27,346 bases of DNA. Origin: an uncultured Rhodanobacteraceae bacterium. GTDB taxonomy: Bacteria > Pseudomonadota > Gammaproteobacteria > Xanthomonadales > SZUA-5. Below are positions 1 through 6,264 of this stretch, piece after piece. Below the pieces are notes generated by a model. It ran no database searches. It saw only the letters and a program-made list of their open reading frames with translations, and was not told the origin of the DNA. The position numbers were made by a program, and so were the translations under genes. The stretch is taken from positions 1 to 27,346 of the forward strand of contig CALEZI010000035.1 in assembly GCA_937928755.1 (NCBI GenBank), in the 5' to 3' direction. How positions within the stretch are numbered: the first letter of the stretch is position 1; each line of letters begins with the position of its first letter.

Positions 1-28
1 GCCCCGTGCCCCACGCCCCATGCCCCGT
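1..28. repeat. degenerate 7-bp tandem repeat
   Basis: The first 28 bases read as four consecutive 7-mers, GCCCCGT, GCCCCAC, GCCCCAT and GCCCCGT. The run probably continues upstream of the window. No gene is visible in 1-97. A short related string (ACGGGGC followed by GTGGGCC) lies just after the stop codon at 27154, but it is too short to call a second copy. Confidence 0.45.
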
Positions 29-97
29 ACATCGGCCTGTTCATTCCGTCCGTCCTGTTGCAACATTGGCGTTCTGTTCGCTGGCTGATGTGCGCCC

Positions 98-2572
98 ATG
101 CCCGAAATTCTGGTCGTTGAACGCTCGGCCACGCTTTGCAATCTGCTGGAGCGCACGCTCGAATCGGCTGGGGTAGGCATCGCCAAACACTTCGAACGCT
201 TCGGCGACGCGGTGGAGGAGATGCGCGAGCGCGTGGTGGCCTCACGCCTGCCAGCGCTGCTGGTGATCGGCGTGCCGGAACGCGAGCCTGCCGAATGTCA
301 GGCGCTGCTCAAGATCGTGCGCGAGCTCTCCGGTGCCAGCCTGCCGCTGCTGATCCTGAGTCACGCGCCGTTGCCGCGACTGGACGCCTGGCTGGCGCGG
401 CGCGGCTCGTCGATGCGCTTGCTGTGGTCGCAGTTCTGGCAGGTGCCTGGTGCGATCAGTGAGTTGACGCCGGATCTGCTGTTCAGCACGCCGCCGGAGC
501 GGGTGACGCAAAGCAGTCCGATGCGCCTGCTGCTGGTCGACGACTCGGTCAGCGTGCGTCGCACCTACCACCAGTTGCTGACCCAGCAGGGTCTGGCCGT
601 CGACCTCGCCGAAAGCATCGCCGACGGGTTCGCGCGCGCGCGCGCCGGACGCTACGACCTGATCGTGGTCGACTATTACCTGCCCGATGGTACCGGCGAC
701 CAGCTGGTGCGCAAACTACGCGCCGATCCGGCGACCGAGGGTGCGGTGATCGCGCTGATCACCGCCACCTACAGCGAAGACGTGATCCAGAAGGTGCTCG
801 ACGCCGGTGCGGTCGAGTGCCTGTTCAAGAATGAGGTGATCTCGCTGACGCTGGCGCGCATCAAGGCGCTGGCGCGCTCGGTGCAGGATCGTCGTCGCAT
901 CGAAACCGAACGCCGCCAGCTGGATGGCATCCTGCGCTCGGTGGGCGACGGCGTGTACGGTCTCGACGAGGCCGGTGTGGTCACTTTTGCCAATCCGACC
1001 GCTTGTCGACTGCTGGGTTGTTCGGAAGCGGCCGATCTGGTCGGCAAGGACGGCGGGCAATTGCGCTTGAAGTTCGAGCGCGACGATGTCGCCGGGCGCC
1101 TGGAAACCTATTTCAACACCGCCGACAAGCGCATGTTGCCGGTTGAATGCAGCATGGTGCCGATGCTGGTCGACGGCGAGGTCGAGGGCTCGGTGGTGGT
1201 GTTTCGCGATATCTCCGAGCGCAAGAGTGTCGAACGCGTGCGTTGGGAGCTGGATCACGACAAGCTGACCGGCCTGTCCAACCGGCGCCACTTCCTGGCC
1301 ACGCTCAGCGAGGCCGTGGAGCGACGCCGCGAGGGAGGCTACAGCGCGGTGCTGTTTGTCGACATCGATCGCTTCACCCAGGTGCTGGAGAACGCCGGCG
1401 AACTGGCCGGACAGCAGTTGCTGGTCGACATCGGCCAACGGCTGAACGCGCGCCTGCGCGGCTGCGATGCCTTGGCCCGCCTGGAACACGACCAGTTCGG
1501 TCTGCGCCTCGAGGATGTGCAACTGGAGCACCTGTACACGCTGGCCGACAGCCTGCGCGAGATGCTGCGCGAGGCGCGCTACACGGATCACGCCGGGCGC
1601 GTGCTGCCGATCACCGTATCGGTCGGCGTCGCCATCGTCAGCAAGGATTCTCCCTCGGCCGAATACGTGCTGGAGAACGCGCGCCAGGCGTGCGCCCAGG
1701 CCAAGCGTCGCGGCCAGAACCAGACGCAGATCTTCGTCGTCGAGAGCGACTCGCGCATCGCCAAGGAACTCGAGGCCGGCTGGGCGCAGCGCATCCGCGA
1801 GGCCATGAGCGAGGACCGCATTGTGCTGCTTGGTCATCCGATCCTGCCGATTACCGGCCTGGTCGAGAAGGGTGGCGTGTGGCAGTCGCGCAGCGAGCAC
1901 GTCGAGCGCGTTTACGAAGTGCTGATGCGCATGGTCAATCGCGATGGCCAATGGGTCAGTCCGAGCGTTTTCGTGCCGCTCGCCGAACGCGCCAACCTGA
2001 TGCCCAAGATCGATCTGTGGGTGGTGGCGCGCACGGTGCGTATCGCCACCCGCGTGCCGGACGACCTCGCCGTGTCGTTCGCCATCAATCTGTCGAATCA
2101 GACCTTGCAGGATGCCGAGGCGCTGGTCCACATCGAAAACACCTTCGCCAGCCACCGAATTCGTCCGCAGCGATTCATTTTCGAGATCTCCGAAACGGGC
2201 GAGATCTACCAACTGCATGCGGCGCGGCGATTCATCACTCAGCTCAAGCGCATTGGTTGCCGCTTCGCGCTGGACGACTTCGGTGCCGGCAACAATTCGT
2301 TGTCGCACCTGAAATATCTGCCGGTCGATCTGGTCAAGGTCAGCGGCGAGTTCGTCGCCGAAAAGCAGGGTAGCGAGGTCGACCGCGCGATGGCGATGTC
2401 GTTGACGCAGATGGCGCACACGCTGAAGCTCAAGGTGATCGCCGAGCGCGTCGATTCCCCCAAGGCGCTGACCTGGCTGCGCGCCGCCAAGGTCGACTAC
2501 GTCCAGGGCCATTTGTTCGGCGAACCGACCCGGCTCGACGAGATTGATTTCGAGGCGGTGCAGGAGGCGTAG
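98..2572 (+). CDS. REC-REC-PAS-GGDEF(degenerate)-EAL(EVL) c-di-GMP protein, FimX-like
   Basis: Cytoplasmic 824-aa signalling protein. Residues 1-130 look like a receiver fold without a usable phospho-Asp (IGVPER where D is expected). A full receiver follows (about 142-265), with LLLVDD at the start and phospho-acceptor D192 in VVDYYLPDG. A PAS domain lies at about 270-380 and a GGDEF fold at about 385-545, whose signature is replaced by EHDQF, so cyclase activity is unlikely. The EAL fold (about 570-815) has EVL instead of EAL but keeps NLSNQ, FEISET, DDFGAG, a Lys (VKVSG) and QGHLFGEP. FimX of Pseudomonas and Xanthomonas also has a degenerate GGDEF and an EVL motif and acts as a c-di-GMP-binding effector for type IV pili; it has one receiver, not two. 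I infer a c-di-GMP receptor or weak phosphodiesterase. The ATG at 98 has no strong ribosome site; the stop is followed by a repeat-rich gap. Confidence 0.9.
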   Translation: MPEILVVERSATLCNLLERTLESAGVGIAKHFERFGDAVEEMRERVVASRLPALLVIGVPEREPAECQALLKIVRELSGASLPLLILSHAPLPRLDAWLARRGSSMRLLWSQFWQVPGAISELTPDLLFSTPPERVTQSSPMRLLLVDDSVSVRRTYHQLLTQQGLAVDLAESIADGFARARAGRYDLIVVDYYLPDGTGDQLVRKLRADPATEGAVIALITATYSEDVIQKVLDAGAVECLFKNEVISLTLARIKALARSVQDRRRIETERRQLDGILRSVGDGVYGLDEAGVVTFANPTACRLLGCSEAADLVGKDGGQLRLKFERDDVAGRLETYFNTADKRMLPVECSMVPMLVDGEVEGSVVVFRDISERKSVERVRWELDHDKLTGLSNRRHFLATLSEAVERRREGGYSAVLFVDIDRFTQVLENAGELAGQQLLVDIGQRLNARLRGCDALARLEHDQFGLRLEDVQLEHLYTLADSLREMLREARYTDHAGRVLPITVSVGVAIVSKDSPSAEYVLENARQACAQAKRRGQNQTQIFVVESDSRIAKELEAGWAQRIREAMSEDRIVLLGHPILPITGLVEKGGVWQSRSEHVERVYEVLMRMVNRDGQWVSPSVFVPLAERANLMPKIDLWVVARTVRIATRVPDDLAVSFAINLSNQTLQDAEALVHIENTFASHRIRPQRFIFEISETGEIYQLHAARRFITQLKRIGCRFALDDFGAGNNSLSHLKYLPVDLVKVSGEFVAEKQGSEVDRAMAMSLTQMAHTLKLKVIAERVDSPKALTWLRAAKVDYVQGHLFGEPTRLDEIDFEAVQEA

Positions 2573-2717
2573 CAGTGCCTCGTCGGCGACCGGGCGCGGA
2601 GTTCTTGTCGCCCCTGTCGGTGCGCTACTTCGCGTATCGAAGCTTTGGGAGTCCCTGCACCGCTTCGGTGCGCACCTTCGCGCATCAAACTGTCAGCGAC
2701 CTCGGAGTGTGTTTTCT
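2573..2717. other. intergenic space with short imperfect direct repeat
   Basis: This is the first part of a 368-bp space between two convergent genes. I see no coding sequence. An imperfect direct repeat of about 26 bp sits at 2617-2642 and 2665-2690, both beginning TCGGTGCGC and continuing with a near-identical CTTCGCG core. The rest of the space holds the two repeat elements listed next. Confidence 0.4.
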
Positions 2718-2842
2718 GTCCGCAAAGAACGCAAAGAGAGCAGGAAGCGGTCGTAGTGCAGAGGTCAGATTTTCCCTTGCCGAATCACTGGCTGGTTTGT
2801 TCTCTTCTTTGCGTCCTTTGCGTCCTTTGCGTCCTTTGCGGA
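2718..2842. repeat. GCAAAG inverted-arm element, copy 1
   Basis: The left arm (2718-2740) reads TGTCCGCAAAG followed by AACGCAAAG. The right arm (2801-2842) is the reverse complement type, with four CTTTGCG(TC) units ending in CTTTGCGGATA. About 60 bp of unrelated sequence lies between the arms. The left arm carries two 9-bp units and the right arm four, so unit number varies between arms. The element lies between convergent genes ending at 2572 and 2941. Translated in any frame it gives K/R-rich or L/C-rich low-complexity peptides that are not real proteins. Confidence 0.85.
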
Positions 2843-2879
2843 TAAATGGCCTTCTTTCAGTCACTTGCAATATGTTTGG

Positions 2880-2943
2880 AGAGAGAGCGGGTTTGTCCCG
2901 GACCGCTCTCGCGGAATGAATCCGCTCCCACAAGTCGCTCCTA
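2880..2943 (-). repeat. REP-like element (GGAGCG type) overlapping the metX stop
   Basis: On the minus strand the sequence starts GTAGGAGCGACTTGTGGGAG and continues into a GCGGATTC-ATTCCGCGA core. It resembles the REP sequences of Pseudomonas and Xanthomonas. Two hairpins are visible: GAGAGCGG at 2883-2890 pairing with CCGCTCTC at 2903-2910, and GCGGA at 2911-2915 pairing with TCCGC at 2921-2925. The REP head shares the TAG stop codon of the upstream acyltransferase gene. Confidence 0.65.
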
Positions 2944-4035
2944 CGACAACCGATCGAGAAAGCGCGAAATCACCGGCGCGAAGCGCGGAATGTCTACGAG
3001 GAAGGCGTCGTGGCCCTGGATCGAGGGCAGCGACTGGAAGTCGACCAGCGCCCCGGCGTCGCCGAATGCCTCGGCCAGTTCTTCCTGCTGCTCGATCGGG
3101 AACAGGATGTCGGTGGCGACGCCGATCACCAGCGCGTGCTCGACCGCCATCTGCCTGCAGGCCGCCTCGATGCTGTCGCCGTAGTCGGCGAGGTCGAACC
3201 AGTCCATCGCCCGCGACAGGTGCAGGTAGCTCAGCGGATCGAAACCGCCGGCCCAGCGACGAGCGTGCGAGTCGAGATAGGACTCGATCTGGAATTCACT
3301 GGCGAATGGATCTTCGTGGCGCTCCGGCAGGCGCTCGCGACCGAAGCGCTCGCGCCATTCCTGCGCCGAGCGGTAGGTGGCGACGCCGAGCTTGCGCGCC
3401 AGTCCCATGCCGGTCGCGACGTCGATCGCGTGCGCGTAGTTGCCGCCGGCGAAGCCGGGATCGGCGCGCACGATCTGCCGTTGCAGCGAACGCAGTGCGA
3501 TCGCGAATGCCGAGGAGCGCGCCGCGCACGACATCAGGATCAAGTTCGGGCACAGTTGCGGATGCCGCAATGCCATCGCCTGCGCGGTCATGCCGCCCAT
3601 GCTCGGTCCGAGGATCGCGCGCAGGCGTTCGATGCCGAGCGCGCGTGCCACCGCCGCGGCGCCGTCGGCGACGTCTTCGATGCTGATCGAGGGGAAACGC
3701 AGTCGGTACGGGAGCTGGTCGTCCGGGTGCGGCGAGGCCGGACCGGTCGAGCCCTTGCAACTGCCGAGCGAGTTGACGCAGATGATGAAGTAGCGCTCGG
3801 TGTCGAGGCTGCGGTTGCGCCCGATCATCGGCTCCCACCAGCCGGGCGTCGGGTCGTGGGGGCCGGAAGCAGCGTGGGCGCTCGCGGACATGCCGGTCAC
3901 GATCAGGATTGCGTTGTCGCGCGCCGGCGACAACTTGCCCCAGGTTTCGTAGGCGATGACCGCGTCGCGCAACGCTCCGCCGCGATGCAGGCGCATCGGC
4001 GAGGGCAGGGCGGTGTAACGGGTAGCGCCGGACAT
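2941..4035 (-). CDS. metX: MetX-family homoserine/serine O-acyltransferase
   Basis: Alpha/beta-hydrolase acyltransferase of the MetX family, 364 aa from the ATG at 4035 (MSGATRYTAL), acting in the cytoplasm in methionine or cysteine synthesis. The nucleophile elbow is GPSMGGMTA, the acid is in VATDILFP and the histidine is in IQGHDAF, giving a Ser-Asp-His triad. Where homoserine acetyltransferases usually carry a TGDxH-type segment, this protein has TGMSASAHAASG. Xanthomonadaceae relatives with such changes have been shown to be serine O-succinyltransferases, so the true substrate may be L-serine with succinyl-CoA. The frame is open for 25 more codons up to 4110, but that extension (MPRKCDSRRSD) looks non-conserved. 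The gene is divergent from the methyltransferase gene at 4100, and its stop is overlapped by a REP-like sequence. Confidence 0.9.
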   Translation of the reverse strand: MSGATRYTALPSPMRLHRGGALRDAVIAYETWGKLSPARDNAILIVTGMSASAHAASGPHDPTPGWWEPMIGRNRSLDTERYFIICVNSLGSCKGSTGPASPHPDDQLPYRLRFPSISIEDVADGAAAVARALGIERLRAILGPSMGGMTAQAMALRHPQLCPNLILMSCAARSSAFAIALRSLQRQIVRADPGFAGGNYAHAIDVATGMGLARKLGVATYRSAQEWRERFGRERLPERHEDPFASEFQIESYLDSHARRWAGGFDPLSYLHLSRAMDWFDLADYGDSIEAACRQMAVEHALVIGVATDILFPIEQQEELAEAFGDAGALVDFQSLPSIQGHDAFLVDIPRFAPVISRFLDRLS

Positions 4036-4099
4036 GCTCAACAAACCGCGATACGGGCGCGCATCATAACCAGAACTGTCACTGCGCCGAGAATCGCAC

Positions 4100-4792
4100 T
4101 TGCGCGGCAATTCGCCGAACGTCCAGAGCGCACAGAATGCGCCTCACAGACGCCTGCATGAAACGCTGGAACGCCATCGCCAGCATGCCTGGCGCCAGCC
4201 CATCGCAGACCACTCGCGGCTGGCATTCGAACGGCTGTGCGCCTGGACAAGCGCGCGCGCGTCGATGCCATTGGTTCTCGACAGCGGCTGCGGCATCGGC
4301 GCCAGCACGCTCAAGCTGGCTGGCATGCATCCCGATTGTGCGGTGCTCGGCATCGACCAGTCGCGGGCACGCCTGGCGCAGCACCTCGGGCCATCCGCCG
4401 ACATGGCGCAGATCGCCCCGCACGCTGCGGTCCTGCGCGCGCCGTTGCAGGATATCTGGCGCTTGTTGCTCGCCGATGGCATTCGCCTGCATCGACACCT
4501 GCTGTGGTATCCGAATCCGTGGCCCAAGCCGGAGCATCTTGGCCGTCGCTGGCACGCGCATCCGGTCTTCCCGACGCTGCTGGCGCTGGGCGGAGAAATC
4601 GAGCTGCGCTGCAATTGGCGCGTCTATGTCGACGAGTTCGCGCTGGCGCTCTCGACGTACGGTTGGTCGAGCGCGTTGGACGTCGTCCACGAATCCGATC
4701 CGCCGGCGACTCCGTTCGAGCGCAAGTATCGCGACTCGGGGCACGTGCTGTGGCGCCTCACCGCCGTGGCCCCGATACCGGAAGGTGGTTGA
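4100..4792 (+). CDS. TrmB-like tRNA (guanine-N7)-methyltransferase family protein
   Basis: SAM-dependent methyltransferase of the TrmB type, about 230 aa. Visible motifs are the SAM-binding loop VLDSGCGIGAST, an acidic second strand VLGIDQS, the diagnostic YPNPWPKPEHLGRRW (compare the DPWPKxRHxKRR-type segment of TrmB) and a C-terminal TPFERKYRDSGH resembling the TrmB T-x-FExR-x-x-x-x-GH motif. Canonical TrmB makes m7G46 in tRNA. The sequence between the motifs is divergent and the usual acidic DxPD-type loop is partly changed (WYPNP), so it may be a paralogue with another RNA target. The start is uncertain: the TTG at 4100 gives a family-like length, and no in-frame ATG with a good ribosome site is visible near it. 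Confidence 0.75.
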   Translation: MRGNSPNVQSAQNAPHRRLHETLERHRQHAWRQPIADHSRLAFERLCAWTSARASMPLVLDSGCGIGASTLKLAGMHPDCAVLGIDQSRARLAQHLGPSADMAQIAPHAAVLRAPLQDIWRLLLADGIRLHRHLLWYPNPWPKPEHLGRRWHAHPVFPTLLALGGEIELRCNWRVYVDEFALALSTYGWSSALDVVHESDPPATPFERKYRDSGHVLWRLTAVAPIPEGG

Positions 4793-4852
4793 ATCGTTGG
4801 GGCCGAATGCGTCGCTTCTGGAGGGCCGCGCGCCTGCGCGTCCGCTGTTGCC

Positions 4853-5335
4853 TTACAGATCGAGCAGATAGAAACGGTTGCAGCCGAAATGCCCGGTATT
4901 GCCGAGCGCGCCGGGAATGCGTCGGAAGCCGACATGCTCGTAGAGGGCCTGCGCACGGTCCATGCCGGTCAGCGTTTCCAGATAACACTGCGCGTAGCCC
5001 GCTTCGCGCGCGAAGGCGAGGCACCTTCGCATCAGCGCGCTGCTGGCGCCGAGACCACGCAGGGCAGGCAGGAAGTACATCTTGCGCAGTTCGCAGACCT
5101 GCTCGTCGCCGGCGGTCAACGGGGCGATGCCGCCACCACCTTCGACCCGACCGTCGCGGTCGACCACGAAATAGCGATGGCCGCGCGCGGAATAGGCCTC
5201 GCTCATGGCGGCCACTTCGGGATCGTGGATGGCGAAGCCGGGGCCATCCGCGCCGAATTCGGGCATCACGCGACGGATGATCGCGGCCATGGTGGCGTCG
5301 TCGGGGGGAGCGATCGGGCGGATGACAAAGCTCAC
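4853..5335 (-). CDS. GNAT-family N-acetyltransferase
   Basis: 160-aa acetyl-CoA-dependent N-acyltransferase of the GNAT fold. It begins MSFVIRPIAPPD and shows the central strand CELRKMYFLPALRGLG, where the R-x-x-G-x-[GA]-like loop (RGLGASS) should bind the pyrophosphate of acetyl-CoA. The C-terminal AQALYEHVGFRRI is typical of the family. The substrate cannot be read from sequence. Its ATG overlaps the stop codon of the cyanophycinase gene (ATGA, 5332-5335), so the two are translationally coupled. A role in processing the amino acids or dipeptides released by that peptidase is only a suggestion from position. Confidence 0.88.
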   Translation of the reverse strand: MSFVIRPIAPPDDATMAAIIRRVMPEFGADGPGFAIHDPEVAAMSEAYSARGHRYFVVDRDGRVEGGGGIAPLTAGDEQVCELRKMYFLPALRGLGASSALMRRCLAFAREAGYAQCYLETLTGMDRAQALYEHVGFRRIPGALGNTGHFGCNRFYLLDL

Positions 5336-6144
5336 TCGAGCACCTTGCGATCGTCGATGTCGTAACGCATGCCCGGCGTCAGTATGTGCAGGCGCACATT
5401 GGTGATGCTCACCGCTTCACCGTGGCTGGCTTCTGCCAGCGACGAATGGCGAACTTCGGCTGGATCCAGTACCAGGATCGTGCTGCTCCCGACCACCTCG
5501 ATCACATTGTCCGGTCCGATGAACGCGGCCGTATCTTCGTCGATGCCCAGAGCCAGCGCGAAGGGGTTGAGCGCCAGTGCCGTCAGCAGGCGGCCGATTC
5601 GGTCGCGCTGGCGAAAGTGCTGGTCGATCATGATCTTGTTCGACAGGCCGAGGCCCGGCGCCAGGCTGACCATGCCGGCGCGGGGCGTCGCACCCTCTTC
5701 GCCGCCCGCGATCATGTGCGCCGGCATGATGGCCGCACCTGCCGAAGTTCCGGCGATCGGCATGCCATTGGCGTGGCGGCGGCGCAACAAGCGTGCCACC
5801 GGCGTGCCGCCGATGGTGGTCGACAGCCGCAACTGGTTGCCGCCGGTGATGAACACGCCGTCGCACTGGCCGAGAAAATTCAGCGCGGCCTCGCTCTCGC
5901 AGTCCTCGCGTCGCGCAAACTGCAGCACCTGGGTGTCGCTGGCGTCGAAGTCGGCGAACAGGTCCTGGTAGATGCGACCGGCATCGTCGCGTCGAGACGC
6001 GGTCGGAATGATCGCGATCGACGGTCGCCGTCCACACAGGCGCACAAAGCGCTTCAGGATCTTGGTGTCGCCGATCTTGTCCTCGGCGCCGCCAATGGGG
6101 ATGAGAAAGCCGCGAACACGATCAGGCTGGCTATGAGCCGGCAC
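5332..6144 (-). CDS. cphB: cyanophycinase, peptidase family S51
   Basis: 270-aa serine peptidase that cleaves cyanophycin (multi-L-arginyl-poly-L-aspartate) to beta-Asp-Arg dipeptides. The family features are the N-terminal IPIGGAEDK, a Rossmann-like IAIIPTASR strand, FITGGNQLRL, the nucleophile in GTSAGAAIM, the histidine in IDQHFRQRDR and the acidic residue in GIDEDTAAF; together they match the Ser-His-Glu arrangement of CphB. The length is normal. It starts with GTG at 6144, preceded by a strong GGAGG ribosome site (6149-6153 on the complement) and a TATACT box at 6175-6180. No cyanophycin synthetase gene is in this window; the enzyme may serve stored polymer made elsewhere in the genome or scavenged polymer. 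It overlaps the GNAT gene by 4 bp. Confidence 0.92.
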   Translation of the reverse strand: MPAHSQPDRVRGFLIPIGGAEDKIGDTKILKRFVRLCGRRPSIAIIPTASRRDDAGRIYQDLFADFDASDTQVLQFARREDCESEAALNFLGQCDGVFITGGNQLRLSTTIGGTPVARLLRRRHANGMPIAGTSAGAAIMPAHMIAGGEEGATPRAGMVSLAPGLGLSNKIMIDQHFRQRDRIGRLLTALALNPFALALGIDEDTAAFIGPDNVIEVVGSSTILVLDPAEVRHSSLAEASHGEAVSITNVRLHILTPGMRYDIDDRKVLE

Positions 6145-6174
6145 GTAACCTCCAGATGGGTGTACCAGCCCGCC

Positions 6175-6180
6175 AGTATA
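6175..6180 (-). promoter_or_regulatory. putative -10 box for cphB-GNAT operon
   Basis: On the minus strand the hexamer is TATACT, a near-consensus sigma70 -10 box. It would place a transcription start about 24 bases upstream of the GTG start and just ahead of the GGAGG ribosome site. The -35 region is weak (TTCAGG-like at a long spacing). Confidence 0.4.
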
Positions 6181-6264
6181 GCGACAAGTGTTGGCGTGGC
6201 CTGAACGAATCGGTCCGGGCGTGGTGTCCGTCTTCGGTCAGGCTGCGTCCGCAACCAGCAACCG

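Noticed and set aside
2575..2933. Small frames giving LCVLCVLCVLCG, RPLRPLRPLR or KGRKGRKGRK peptides (also near 18040-18380 and 26890-27342)
   Set aside because: They are translations of the GCAAAG repeat arms. Similar low-complexity peptides are often annotated as hypothetical proteins but follow directly from the 9-bp DNA repeat.
4793..4852. GC-rich dyad between the TrmB-like and GNAT genes as a terminator
   Set aside because: The stem is short and imperfect and there is no T tract on either strand.
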